Positions 34,623-46,519 of a DNA stretch of 64,000 nucleotides are shown piece by piece. The stretch is from Flammula alnicola. Lineage: Eukaryota > Basidiomycota > Agaricomycetes > Agaricales > Strophariaceae. The notes beneath the pieces were generated by a model. It ran no database searches and was not told where the DNA came from. It worked only from the letters and a program-made list of their open reading frames with translations. The position numbers were made by a program, and so were the translations under genes. The DNA is taken from the NCBI GenBank assembly GCA_015499995.1, contig JADNRV010000091.1, positions 124,001-188,000 on the forward strand. Reading direction: 5' to 3'. The stretch's first letter is position 1. Each line of letters starts with the position of its first letter.

Positions 34623-35199
34623 CTATCCGCATGTTCTGGGAGGCATAGAGCTATGGAGGAACTGAGATTTTGACGGCCCACGAACAATAACGCGAATACG
34701 AACATCATACGAGGTGGGGTTTTCTCGATTCCGTCTCCATTCGAACCTTTTCCCGTCGGCGGAAATGAACGCGCGTGCGCTGGGGAAAAAATATCGGATT
34801 GGGACCGTTATCGTCAACGACATTTTTTCCGACGATATGAATCGGTTTCACCTGTTGGATGAGCCTGCAAGCACGAGTTGTGACATTGGTATTTGACGAT
34901 TCCCAATGGTCGCCCCCCCAGATGGTTCCCCGGACTCCATTCGAGCTTTGCACAGACCTCCTTGTTATTTCTGTACACCTATTCGAGAGGGGGACAGAAT
35001 GTGCGGACCAAAGACCCTAAGTTTTTCAATAGGCGCTAAGAATCAATGTCGGGCTCACCATAGTTCGTACATTGGGCATTAGATTTCGTTCCGTGGTCTC
35101 AAAGCAAAAGTAGACTGGCTTTGTATCTTCACCGATGATAACACAGCTACGGGGGTCGTCTCTACCGGTAAAGAAAAGATCATAGGTGGTAGACGCCAT
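34623..35199 (-). CDS. DUF6593-like protein
   Basis: The N-terminus at 35199 (MASTTYDLFFTGRDDPRSCV, IIGEDTKPVYFCFETTERNL, MPNVRT) has the layout of basidiomycete DUF6593 proteins: a short beta-rich domain in which the phrase about phrased D-P-R-S with PVYF and N-x-x-P-N-x-R-T recurs. Later exons give W-rich and basic stretches (WGGDHWESSN) and FISADGKRFEWRRNRENPTS, matching the 'ADGxxYxW' region of that family. The C-terminus is unsettled: one frame stops at 34623, while another (LPEHADSMFSTFHTRYRHWT...) runs to 34532. No signal peptide or membrane helix. Function unknown. Confidence 0.6.
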
Positions 35200-35828
35200 T
35201 AGAAGTCCCGGTGAAGACTTGCATCTAGACACGAAGGCATGCTCGTGTTCTTATAACATGGACTTTATCGAGCCCTGGCTCCCGTGATTAGCGCGTCTCG
35301 GGTCCATGGGAACATTTTCATCGATAGTGGCGCAGGAAGAGAAGCAGCATGGAGGAGGTAAGTGAACACTGTTGGGGCGCGAACCACGCAACTCTGTCTT
35401 GCTTTTATACTCTCCCGACGCCTCTGCTGCTGTTATTCGGACGCCGACATGTCAAATCTGCCACTGCCACCCAAAGCCTAAAAACGCTGGCAATTCCCGG
35501 AGCTTTCCCTTAAATGGAATCCACTTACTTAATCAGGCAGCCCCGTCCGTTGCCACACTGGTGTCCCACGACAACCACGTTTTCGCCACGTTTTTTCATC
35601 ATCCTCGGGCGTCGAGCCTCGACGTCGTGCCCAATGCGCCTTCTGTATCACATTGTCGCATCCAGAACGTAAACAACAAGATAACAAGCATGTATTTATA
35701 AAGCACATCAACCGATAGACGAACCTACGGTATATTCCTATCTCATGAATTGACCTTCCACAATGGCCGCTTGCGCAGCTTCCGTGTAACATGCACGGCG
35801 CTGTTACCAAAGTTGCTCTGTCCGAACG
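35200..35828. other. Intergenic, no supported gene
   Basis: Promoter side of the DUF6593-like gene and 3' side of the BTB gene. Open frames at 35372-35701 (plus) and 35529-35810 (minus) lack motifs and oppose each other. I see nothing else. Confidence 0.4.
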
Positions 35829-37182
35829 CTAATACCACCGTTTCCTCAGCCCCAAGACCCCGAGCGATACCCGCTTCCGTAATTCAATCGCTTCTTTTGC
35901 AAACTTGAAGCGAGCCTGGTCAGATCCTGTTGGAAAAACACGAAAAATGAAATCAGGGTTGAGTATTTTTGTCTCTGCTGCCACGGTGTACATAGATTGT
36001 AACTGACCAATCAAAAAAGTGGGAGATTCCACTGCGCTCTTGAACATTTCGAAAGGTACCCTCGAATAGATCTGTAAAAGTACATCCCGTCCGCTTGGGC
36101 CTGACGAAGGCTCCTGATGAGGCCGTTGGACTTCAAGGACTTCTGGAAGCGTAACCACGAGGAAATGAAAGACATCATCTCGCAATCTTTGGGCATACTG
36201 TCCAAAGACCGATGTTGAAGGCAGATCAGGAGTTGTTGTTCCATCCGTGGGCGAAGGCATAGTATCGATAAACTCAACCCACCCGCCAATAGTCTCCACG
36301 GACATGGATTGCCTACAAACGTTATAGGAATACTGGCATAGCTCATCCATACCACCCAGTAAGCACCCAGCGGCCAGTACAGCTCGTGCATTTTCAGGTC
36401 GGATGAGATTCAGAGAAATTGCCGAGTAGAGATATCCCAGGGCTGTGAAGAAAGATTCGTGTCAGATTATCGGGTTAAGTGAATAAGGTTTTACCTATCG
36501 CAAAGCCCTATGGAAAGAAGCCGAATGAGTTATTCTCGTCGATATCTTGAGGCGACCGGGAACGTACCTCCTGAGTTACTTCCGGCTCCTGATCTAAATG
36601 GACGTATATAACGCGTTGTCCAGTCGTTTGCGGAGATGTTGACATAAGATGTGCAAGAAATGGGGAACGAGAGAGTATAATAGCATGAAGACGATACACA
36701 TTTTGGTGCACATGCTGAAGCGTGTAGAGTCAGACGAAGCACATGCTACTTCAATCGAACAAAGACGTACAAGAACCGTGTCTGCGTAATTCTGTCCAGC
36801 AGGAAGTTCAACACGCGCCAAACAGTAAGAAAGGATGACACTTACACCTGTCTGAAAACCTGCATGGTACAGATGGCTCACGATTTCTTCATTATGGGAG
36901 TTTTGGTAGGGTGCCCTGGGAATGGGACGTCAGCACTCAGCAACTTCAACAGCTCGTCGCCATGAAATTCACGCGCGGATAAGATAAAAAGTCGACGCGC
37001 AAGTATGATAGTATAACCACAACTCACTGAGAGAAACCGTTGACAGGATAACTCGAGGAAGAGGGTGAATGTCCATTTGCGTCAAAGGATGATTCGGTGA
37101 CGGTTTCGATGTGAGAAGTGGATCCATTGGAATGAGGAGCGCGGCCATTCACTGAGCCAGATGTGGATGGAATAGAGCTCAT
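35829..37182 (-). CDS. BTB/POZ-domain protein
   Basis: Starts MSSIPSTSGSVNGRAPHSNG at 37182 with a disordered Ser-rich leader. After introns the BTB fold begins: HNEEIVSHLYHAGFQTG, NYADTVL, VHQNVYRLHAIILSRSPFLA, HLMSTSPQTTGQRVIYVHLD, matching the 'DvxLxVxgxxfxxHkxiLsxrSpyF' pattern. Then GFAIALGYLYSA and ENARAVLAAGCLLGGMDELC, the BACK-like helices. The C-terminal 150 residues (FGQYAQRLRDDVFHFLVVTL, FEMFKSAVESPTFLIGQLQS) are helical, without Kelch or MATH repeats. It may be a CUL3 adaptor or a transcription cofactor; the sequence does not say which. Stop at 35829. Confidence 0.75.
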
Positions 37183-37438
37183 TGTGATTTGTGAGAAAGA
37201 GGGCCTGAATAATACAAAAAAGAGGGCGGTCCTGGTTGAACGGCGTCAAAAGACTTCAAAAAACTGAACAACGGTGAGCAGCACAGCGTGTGACAATACT
37301 AACTGTTATGGATCGGTCACGTTCTTTCCTTGTCATCTCTAGAGTCTATAAATCCTGCTTTCCATTGAACTAATCAAACCCGCATTGCGGCTATATGAAT
37401 ACAGGAGATGTCCTCGAAATCCACCGCCGTAGTACTCG

Positions 37439-38417
37439 CTACGAGGCACTCGCCTCTTGGTCACTGAAAAATATGTTGACGTCATCTTTATCGAGCGCCA
37501 CACCATACAAGTCAACACCATAGTCCACTAGTTCCACTGGCAACATGGCGACATAGCGTTCCATCAAGTTATTTGTGACACCCTTCGAAAAGCCGAAGGC
37601 CCACAAATAGGCGCATAAAGGGGAGGAGGAGAAGAATAAATGGTTCTTTGACTGCGGTCCATTCAAGGAGGTGCCTCATTCACAACTTTCAGAAGCTGTA
37701 CAGGTATGTCAATAAGTTGATCCAATTTTTTTTTTAAGTACGAAACTCTTCCTACCATATGAGATCGGTCAGATGCGAAATTTTGGAAAATAATTCGCCA
37801 GCTATCACTCGAAATCGGCTATATAGAGGCAATCAAACCCGCAACAGGATTTTAGACCTAGCGTGGAACCCATACCTTACATATGGAAGTGAGATGTCCT
37901 CTGGGAAAGTCATGCTGAAATATTCTAATCTGTAACGTCAGAATGAATACGCGGAGATAGCATGCTTAGCCACCTTCCCATAGACACGGCAGATCTAGAC
38001 GGGTATCGAAATCGTAGACCCAGCTGTGGTGTTCCGATGGCCTTGCTTTCATATCACTATCTTCCCTTCGCGGGTGAAGTACAAGGACAACGTGGTAATC
38101 CCAAATTACGGGGCTACCATGAAAGCGAGCAGCTTTCTGACACCACAAGGCAACCTGGGTGAAAATGTGGCGTCAATGATTCTATCCTACGCGATTGAGA
38201 TGCCAGATGACGAGGAAGCAATACCCACTGTCTTGTTAAGATTCGAGATAAAGACCACGAAAACATCCCACTCATCTTTCAAAGACGGATCTTGCAAAAA
38301 TGATTGACAAAGAAGGTATACATTTTCTTCACAGTAGCAACTCGTGTAGATACTCTTAGGCGGTAAGGGCGGTGGCATCATGGTAGACTTGGACGAGATA
38401 AGTACAGGCAGTTCCAA
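37439..38417 (-). CDS. NTAQ1: Protein N-terminal glutamine amidohydrolase
   Basis: Converts N-terminal Gln to Glu, the first step of the Gln branch of the Arg/N-degron pathway. Hallmarks in order: YTSCYCEENVYLLCQSF with the catalytic Cys (YCEEN), VFVVFISN, then SPVIWDYHVVLVLHP, the WDYHV motif with catalytic His. SWVYDFDTRLDLPCLW follows, with the catalytic Asp. After an intron come EYFSMTFPEDISLPY, RFRVIAGELF, NFASDRSHM, and near the C-terminus PPPLYAPICGP and VTNNLMERYVAM...DYGV. Stop TAG at 37439. Start is either 38417 or the MM at 38381. Two missing bases disturb the frame: near 37788 (A run, before QNFASDRSHM) and near 37600. Length fits the family (about 230 residues). Confidence 0.88.
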
Positions 38418-38774
38418 ACCGTAAATTCAAGCAACGCAGATCATTCCTCGCACAGTGATGGGAAAGTGGGACTCGGAGTTGGCCGAGTCTCTCCCCGGAT
38501 CCGAGTGATTAGATTAGATGGCGACTGAGATAAAAATAGATCTCCTTCATCTGCTCATCTGCTGTTTTAAATGTCGGAATGTTAGTGAATGCAGATATTA
38601 CAGAGTTGGGAAAAATAAAATTTAATCGAACGTGGATCGCCCAGCTTGTGAAATAATAGAGTTCTATCGTAACAGGTCGAGCTTCGTATTAGTACCGTAT
38701 CTCGACGCAAATTGAGGCTAATACGTCTTTCCATGTGTCATTCGGTGGAGCTTTAAACCGTCGACACGTAATTT
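38418..38774. other. Intergenic spacer
   Basis: Promoter side of NTAQ1 and 3' side of the next minus-strand gene. No ORF of interest. Confidence 0.45.
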
Positions 38775-39102
38775 TCAAGCAGCCACTGGAGCTTTCAAAG
38801 CCAACGCGGTCAAGCTGCGATCGAAAATTCCCTTCGGATACTTATCGGTGCCAAACATAAATGGCTTGGCCCAGATATTGCACATCCCGATAACAAAGAC
38901 GACAAGGCCAACGTAATGGCAATGATATCTCATGGTCATCGCTATTTTGCAATCGATATTGTTCGCAGACGATATACGGAAGTCCGAAGTACAGAGATAT
39001 ATACTCCCAACGGGCTACATTTTCGCGGGTTGCGATTATCGCAGGGTAAATCAGTGTCCTACACAGAGTATTAGTTAAAGGAATGAAACCAAGTGAACGC
39101 AT
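38775..39102 (-). CDS. Possible small single-span membrane protein
   Basis: The last exon reads MTMRYHCHYVGLVVFVIGMC, then NIWAKPFMFGTDKYPKGIFD, RSLTALALKAPVAA and stops at 38775-38777. One hydrophobic helix is followed by a basic/aromatic tail. A candidate preceding exon (39020-39060, ARWEYISLYFGLPYI) joins through a GT...AG intron. The 5' end is not resolved: MNNTLTPYYTPS at about 39143 is another candidate first exon in a different phase. Not recognised. Confidence 0.35.
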
Positions 39103-39144
39103 TGCTCACAGATGGGGTATAGTATGGGGTCAGGGTATTGTTCA

Positions 39145-39555
39145 TCACTTCGTGCACTGCGACGGGGAACCGGAGTTGTTATAACTTGGCGACTTCTTTT
39201 TCAGAACCAAGTCTGGGGAAGACGTGTCTTTTCGGAATGGCACAAATACGTGTCGTGTCGGAGACGTGGGCGTTGTCGGGGAACTCGACGGAGAATGGTA
39301 TCTTTGCGGTTGGGGCGAATGCATCGGCGATGAAGAATTTTGTGTTGAACTCTTGGTTGATCTCGAGATGGGAATGGGGGAGGTTAACGTCGCGAGATTT
39401 GAGTATGTGTTTTCGCCAGTTGATTGCACGAACGAAGATGGAACAAGTAGCGGGTATATCGACGGCATTGGGGGCTGCGCGACGACGCCAGAGTTGTTCG
39501 TGAAAGGGTGCGTGGCGAAGGGGTCGAACGAGTCAAGTAGAGGCGACTGCACCAT
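39145..39555 (-). CDS. Hypothetical Ser/Pro-rich protein, 136 residues
   Basis: Single-exon frame from ATG 39555. The N-terminus MVQSPLLDSFDPFATHPFTN is followed by Ser/Pro/Thr-rich sequence. The segment RHVFVPFRKDTSSPDLVLKK, near the C-terminus, looks like a conserved short motif that I associate with small mushroom proteins of unknown function. It uses codons consistently and has no stop over 136 residues, whereas the antisense frames look random. No signal peptide, helix or known domain. Confidence 0.5.
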   Translation of the reverse strand: MVQSPLLDSFDPFATHPFTNNSGVVAQPPMPSIYPLLVPSSFVQSTGENTYSNLATLTSPIPISRSTKSSTQNSSSPMHSPQPQRYHSPSSSPTTPTSPTRHVFVPFRKDTSSPDLVLKKKSPSYNNSGSPSQCTK

Positions 39556-40800
39556 CTTGAATATTGCAAACGACGTAGGACGATGGACAGGTTGCTCTGG
39601 ACTGCTGTACAGCGGGGAGGCTAGAATCAGTTGTAGACGCGTCGAGCATCGAGCTTTATATACCGGATCATGGCATTATTATGCTATCCGCAAGTGGAAG
39701 CACCATGCTGAACGGGGATGTCCCGGGGGTTCCGATAGACCACGACGCAGATTGTGGAAGCAGAAGTTCATAGGCAATGCGCGTTTCGCCAGCGTCACAT
39801 GTTTTTTGTTTCCACCCGCAAATCGGGTCATTTTGGGTGTTGCTGCACTATGGAGTATCATCGGTTGAAGGTTCCCCGCGGTCGGATAATAAAAAAAGCA
39901 CATGTTCCGGGCGTGTGGCGCATGCGGCGCCGCGGCAATGCATAGTCTCAACCAACGTAAGTTCTCATTCCGGCTGACCAGAGAGATTCTGAACGGCGAA
40001 GTCGGTTCTATTCTTTGGTTCAAAGAGAGAAACACTTGCCTCTGGAATTGTGCAAGCCTTTTCCTGTGCGCTTGTTAGAAGGGATCCGAAATCACAAACG
40101 GGGAATTTGAAATTTCCTGGATCTCCTAATCAGTATCCATGAAGTTGGAAGCAGGCTTGACAGTGGCTTAACTCAACAACGCTCACCTCTTTGTCCTGAT
40201 TCAGGCAACGACAGCAGTCATTACCGCTCAACGCCAGTAGGGTTTCATAGGTGTCCGAATTACTTGACTATGTAGCAGATTCGCGTCACGATCAAAAAGT
40301 ATTTGATGTGATTTTTGAGTTTCGTCGGACGTCACATTTCTGACTCACGCGAGCTGCAAATGCCGTCTTATACTGTAGAGTGGCATAACTTTGCACCGCC
40401 GATTCATTTGAAGGATAACAACAGTTGCCTTGAAAGCAAACCTTGCTTGACTTACACGACTTGTAAACATCGCACACAAGCCTCATTTGGGGAATCCGGA
40501 GCTTAGCCTCAGCCAGGGCTTCTTCGACCCGTTTCAAGCAGCAAGCCTTTCTTGACGAGTCTAGGCTGCCCCGCAATTAGTCTTGTACCAAGAAACCCAT
40601 GCTATGAGAGGGGGTTTGATTGAGCCTGCCCCGCAATAAGCACTTCGGGTTGAACCAAATTTGGGCGTTTCTGACACGATGACTCTGAGATCAACGAAGA
40701 GGCAGCCCTTCAGTCAGCGAGAATGGACTGGGTTGCGCAGATAGGCTTTAAAAATGCCGAAGAGAATGGACGATGGTCAGAATTCAGTAGCTCCACGACT
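39556..40800. other. Intergenic, no supported gene (1.2 kb)
   Basis: A Cys-rich minus frame (40292-40576) and a plus/minus overlapping pair (39679-40035) are the longest openings. Neither has splice structure or recognisable motifs. A short direct repeat lies at 40566-40640. Confidence 0.4.
40566..40640. repeat. 12-bp direct repeat, 60 bp apart
   Basis: CTGCCCCGCAAT occurs at 40566 and again at 40626, each followed by (T/A)AG. The spacing is exactly 60 bp. No associated gene or known element. Confidence 0.6.
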
Positions 40801-41982
40801 TCACACCAATGAAGGAGAACAGCTGATGACATTCGCAGGTAAAGAATATACAGTTGACAAGATGCAGGCAGCACTGCCTAGCTGTCTCCGAATATCGTGG
40901 TAATCTACGTCGTGGGCTACATGACAAGGTCAGCAGTCAAGAAATAAGGAATCTAGTTGCGTCTAGAATGGACTCACTGTCTTCGACTTCACCCCATCTC
41001 TCAATCTGGCTGTTCACCTCAACTGACGCAGCTAAAGAGGCTTGTTCAACAGTAAGATGCTTCTTTACCAACGCCAGGGCAATGAAAAGTGACTTTGACG
41101 CGTAAGTCGCGCGTTCCATGGCTGATATATAATCAAAAATGAATTCTTAAATATTCCGTATAATGCACATACCTGCCATTTCCCAACTGTCGAAGGACTC
41201 CATGACCTTGGCTAACTTCTCTTGGGTTTCTTGTGGCTGACGCACGGATAAGATAGAGTTTGACACATTAATGTCGACATCAAAACTTTTGCGGGCCCAG
41301 TCTATAGAGGAGTCCAATGCTCGCTTTGCAACCTTTCCAAAGGCTCTGGGTTGTTGTGGAAGAAACTGGAAAGCACCAGATTGACACTGTCAAGTCAAAG
41401 TCATCAAAGCCGTCTTGAACTTACCAGATTGTGTCTGTATGAATGTACTTCACCAGAGCTGCGCGAACCTCGGCCCGTGTCGCCTCGTCGGCCATTGCAT
41501 CAACCGCCCTTGACACGATGGAAGTCTACAATGTGAATAAGGAGAGTTCTAGGGCAAAGATATATAAAAGCTCACCATAGGCAAAGCATGCGGTTTCAGT
41601 AGTATCTCTTGGTGATCCCATTCTGCAGCAATGAGCGATGCTGGTAGAGTTTTATGCAAGGGAAGTTGGAGGGTATTGCCGCTAGGTGTCTTCAGAGCAC
41701 GGTTGTCTAGCGTGACTACTAATGAGTCTCCACGATGTTCTATCCCAACGTTTTTCCAGAACCTTTTTTGCGTGACTTCAGCACCTGGGTCCCCGGGTTC
41801 AGTATACGCAAACCCAAACGTGAAATAGTAACTGTACGATTTGTGTCCGTAACTGGCGGTCCATCATTTGTGCCATTTGACTGCCATCGCACAGCAGAGC
41901 GTTTAAGAAAAAAGGCAGGGTGGGTCGAAGTACGACAGGCTAGTCGCGAAGAAACATGGCGTCCGAGGTGCTCAGTGAGCAT
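40801..41982 (-). CDS. ATP12: ATP synthase F1 assembly chaperone Atp12
   Basis: Mitochondrial chaperone that binds the F1 alpha subunit during ATP synthase assembly. The ATG at 41982 starts a mitochondrial presequence rich in Arg/Ser (HVSSRLACRTSTHPAFFLKR). Family blocks: KRFWKNVGIEHRGDSLVVTL, DNRALKTPSGNTLQLPLHKT, LIAAEWDHQEILLKPHALPM, TSIVSRAVDAM, then near the C-terminus SKSLFIALALVKKHLTVEQA, VEVNSQIERWGEVED, THDVDYHDIRRQLGSAAC. The last intron (about 40925-40985) must be removed to reach the DYHD end; the stop is at 40801. One T is missing near 41817, which otherwise breaks the frame between TISR and FAYTEPG. Head-to-head with MSH3. Confidence 0.92.
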
Positions 41983-42196
41983 TTTGGAGGAAATTGGAAA
42001 CAACTTGCGAATATTTTTCAAAAATTCAAATTGTTCAGGACGCCATCACGTGAGTGGCATTACGAATATAGTTTCTCCTTGATTCTGAATCCTCTCGCCG
42101 CCTTTTGACCCCGTCACCACAAGTCGCGCCGACTCCTACTCATCAATCTTGCTTACTTGGTACCATACGTATCTTAAATTTTGAATTCCGCGTAAC
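41983..42196. promoter_or_regulatory. Shared divergent promoter, ATP12 and MSH3
   Basis: 214 bp between the two ATGs. No TATA box; a poly-pyrimidine stretch and ACGT-containing motifs are present. Assignment rests on position. Confidence 0.45.
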
Positions 42197-45100
42197 ATGA
42201 CTGCTTCACAATCCACTATATCTGCTTATTTCCAACATACCACTTCACCACGAAAATCGGGGAAGCGGGTCAGCTCTCCTATTGACTTGACTCTTGACGG
42301 CGAAGATGCGGGTCGTAAAGCGCCTTCCAAACGTCCCCGTCTGGCTGGATGCGATACTACTCCTTTTGCTCACGATGGGCCATCGTCTTCGAAGAACATG
42401 TCCACCACAGTTGCTGATGACTGGCGCTACTCTCCTGAAAAGCCGAAGCAGGCTGGTCCATCCAAACCACGTACTGGACTTGAGAAAGAACGCCACGAGG
42501 CGTTTAAGAGAAAGTTGCTGCAAGATAATAGTAGCTTCTTAAAGAAAGAACTTAACATCATTGAAGACGACCGAGACCAGGCCATAGGCGTGGACGAGGG
42601 AGAAGGCAGCGCCGAAGACTCGGGAAACGAGTCTGACCGCTTCCAAAGACTGAGCGAAATGTTCTCACATCGGGATAAAGGCAAAGGAAAAGCAAAGACA
42701 AAAAGTACTGCGCAAACAAGGAAAGTCACCGAGGTTGGTCCTAGTGGGCAGTCGTATACCCCTTTAGAAAAACAGGTAAGTGGCATGCCAATGCAGTTTA
42801 CGCCGAGCTAATAAAAATTCTCGTTTGACAGATACTTCAGCTCAAGAAAGAGAATGTTGGAACAGTTCTTATGGTGGAGGTTGGGTACAAATATAAGTTT
42901 TTCGGCGATGATGCGAAGGTGAGCCTAAGGCTGAGCATAAAGAAGACATATGATTAGGAGATGACCTGTATTTGCTAGATAGCCGACAGAGAATTGGGTA
43001 TGGTCGCATATATGGACCGGAATTTCCTGGTAGCATCTATTCCTGTGCATCGGCGCGACGTTCATCTTAAAAAGTGAGCCAAGCATGCTATCTGGACCTA
43101 TATTTAACCCCCCTTTTCTAGGCTCTTGTCAGGAGGTTACCGAGTCGGTATAGTGAACCAGATTGAAACCGCTGCTTTAAAGAAGATCAGCGACAACCGA
43201 AATGCCCCGTTCGATCGAAAACTTGCTCATTTATATACTGCAGCAACGTGAGCGCTATTTCTGTATTGCACGTCGATATGCTCAAAATTTCCTAGATATG
43301 TAGAAGAACTGGATTCTGTCGACGATTTAGAAAAATATACCGCCCCTCCATTTATGTGTATTATAGAGGAAAAGAAAGGAAACAGTTCCTCAGACGTGTC
43401 TATTGGAATGATTACCATATGTCCCAGTACTGGAGATGTTGTATGGGATGATTTTGACGGTAATCGAGATTTGTTTTACGCTCATATTTATCTGATTATC
43501 TCGCATCTAGATACGATCATGCGCCTCGAACTTGAGGTTTTTATGACTATTGATTATCCACGAGCTAAACTGACGACGTAAGCTAGACGCGATTAGTCCA
43601 TACAAGGCCAGCAGAACTACTGGTTTCCAAAAACGACTTGACTCCAGCCACGGGTAAAATGCTCTCCCACTTTACTGGGTAAGTCGAAGGTGTCACCGCG
43701 TCTGACCAAACCTGATATGATGCTCTAGTATTTCATCGTCTGGGCATCACATACGCACAGAAACATTTAAGACCGTCATGTCCTATACAGACGCCTTCTC
43801 AAAGGTTTCAGAATTTTACACTGATAAGAAGAAATTCGGTGCCGCATCAGAGAGCTTCAAATCAGGTATTGCGCTATATCTTAACATTTTCTGGTGCTAA
43901 TAGATAACATAGGGAAGCTGATGGCGATAATAACTGATTTCCCAAAACGAGTCATAGTTGCTCTGGCTCACGCTATCAAATATCTTTCTGCTTTTGGTAT
44001 CGCCGATGCTTTTCTTGAAACCAACTTTTTCACGAAGTTCACTACTCGAGCACATATGCTATTGGCTGCCAACACCTTAATTAACCTGGAGATATACCGG
44101 AACGAAGACGACAATACTACGCGAGGTTCCTTGATGTGGATTCTGGACCGAACAAAAACCAAGTTTGGCGCGAGGCTTCTCCGAAGCTGGGTCGGTCGAC
44201 CGTTAGTAGATAAGCGGTACGTACATCGGTATATTCCGTCGCTGACAATCAAGACTAATAATGAAAATCAAGTGTTTTGCAAGACCGGGTAGATGCCGTG
44301 CAAGAGATTCTCGAAAGCTCTTCAGAGACCTTACTAACACTTCGTGGGGTATTGAAAGGTCTGCCCGACCTAGCAAAAGGCTTATGTCGAATCCAATATG
44401 GCCAGGTACCTCCCAACACCCTAACACATGACACGCATATTGAAAATATAACACGAACAGTGCACACCTAAAGAACTTTCTGTCCTCCTTCCAGCATTTA
44501 ATAAGGTTGCAGTCGCTTTTGCACATGCGGATGGCCCTGAAAGCGTTGGACTCAAGTCTAGTGTCCTGAACGGAATTATCAGCTCGCTTCCAAAGCTGAA
44601 AGACCCTATGAGCGAACTGCTGAAGGCTGTGGATCTGAAGAAAGCAGCGGATGGGAAGAAAGACTCCATATGGACAGATTGGGATAGATACCCAGAAATC
44701 AGTGATGCAGATATGGTATGGTTTACAGAATCCATGTCAAATTTTGACAGTCCTCGCTCACATCCCACAGTCGTTACAGGTTATTCATATGGAACTCACG
44801 GAAGAGTTGAAAGCTAGTAATTATATTCCGCTGGTTATCTTGCTTGTTTGCCGTTCTGAAAACCAGATCATCAGTACGAAAATTGCTAAGGATGCCATCA
44901 TTGCAGTGGACGACCGTAGCAATCGACGATGTAAGCTTACTTCGCGTTCTTTGGGAATACATTCAGTTTATTCCTATTATTTAGCATCTGATCGAAGTTA
45001 AACGCAGTGATAAAAGGGCCATTCCTGAAAATTGGATACTCCATTCAAAGTAAGCCTACATTTTGAGTGTTTATTTGGGTGCAGTTTATAATAAACAGAT

Positions 45101-46509
45101 TCAAGAACGAAAATTTATGCCCGCTACCAGCCCCCATCAGTCCGACTGAAATTAGAGGAACGAGCTCAGCGTCGGGAAACTCTTGCAGTATGTTAAATCA
45201 TTTTCTCCTTTGGAAATCCAAGGCGACTGAGTAAAATGTATCAAGGCCGAAGCAGAGAAAGCGTATCGTTCTTTTTTAGCAGAGATAACTGAGAAATATT
45301 ATGGTGTTCTTCGGGATGCGGTCAACAAACTCGCCACTGCCGATTGCTTGCTTAGTCTGGCCCAGGTTGCACTGCAGGAGAACTACGTCCGACCCGAATT
45401 TACAGAAGACGACACTCTGGAAATTGTCGACGGTCGGCATCCCATGATTGAAGCTTATAGCGAGAATCCATATATATCTAATTCTATCCAAATGGGAGGC
45501 GGCGAAGCGAGGAACAAAATTATCACTGGGCCAAATATGGGAGGGTAGGCCGTTGCTCAGGAATTCATTCATTTCATATCTAACCTCATATGAATTATAG
45601 GAAGAGTTCATGTGTGAGAATGATCGCTCTCATTTCCTTGATGGCGCAGATCGGTAGTTATGTCCCAGCTACTTCTGTCAAGATGGGCCTCCTGGACTCA
45701 ATTCTCACTAGGATGGGAGGTACGGCAGTGGAATTTCTGGTTTGTTTGATCGTACTAAATGAGCTTAAGCTTCGGATGATTTGGCCCGAGGGCGTTCCAC
45801 GTTCATGGTGGAAATGTCAGAAACCAGTGAAATCCTTCAAACAGCCACCAATAGAAGTCTTGTTATCTTGGATGAACTAGGACGAGGGACTTCTACCTTT
45901 GATGGGGTACGCATCTATAACATTTTTAAGTTACGTTGCTAATGAATATCCACAGATGGCAATTGCAGATGCAACTTTGCAATATTTAGTAGACAAAGTG
46001 AAATGCAAGACTCTCTTCATCACTCATTACCCTTTGCTAGCCACAAGACTGCAATCGAAGTTCCCCAAAGACGTTCAAAACCTTCATATGGGTTACGAGG
46101 CCGAATCTCGCATCAATGGCACTCGTAGCATTACATTTCTATATCACCTTATATCAGGTTTAGCCACAGGTATAGTTCATTTTACTCCTTCAGTCACCAA
46201 ATTAAACAAAACCGCAGAGTCCTTCGGTATCGAATGCGGTCGTTTGGCAAAACTTCCAGAAGAGGTTCTTTCGGTTGCTGCGGAACGCTCCATGCACATG
46301 CAAGAGGAAGTCCGACAGCGAGCTCGTAGGAATAGGTAAGCAAGTCTTTGGTCGTTATGATAAGTCTATTCAAGGCCTTGTTTAGATTGCGCAAAGCACC
46401 ATACCTTATCCAACAATGTCTCGAAAGTACAGGGATTGTAGCAGAAGCTGCATTAGAAGATTTGCGGACGACGATGGAATTACTACGGACGCCTTCGAAG
46501 GGTATCTAG
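42197..46509 (+). CDS. MSH3: DNA mismatch repair protein Msh3
   Basis: MutS-family ATPase; with Msh2 it forms MutS-beta, which recognises insertion/deletion loops. The N-terminus carries a PCNA-binding PIP box (QSTISAYF, residues 5-12) and a KR-rich nuclear region. The mismatch-binding domain follows: [88 protein letters not shown]. The choice of Msh3 over Msh6 rests on this domain and the absence of an Msh6-type FYE element. Lever and clamp exons lead to the ATPase: Walker A GPNMGGKSS (split by an intron at 45546), Walker B with [14 protein letters not shown], and [20 protein letters not shown]. About 15 introns. Last exon ends [14 protein letters not shown] at TAG 46507-46509, 10 bp from the POL5 stop. 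Confidence 0.92.
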
Positions 46510-46519
46510 TCATGATTTA

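Noticed and set aside
39224..39868. 214-codon plus-strand frame
   Set aside because: Antisense to the Ser/Pro-rich minus-strand protein; Gly/Val/Glu-rich composition is the expected mirror of Ser/Pro codons. No splice or domain support.
40292..40576. Cys-rich minus-strand frame as a small secreted protein
   Set aside because: No signal peptide, no ATG with good context, and opposing frames of equal length; chance opening is likelier.
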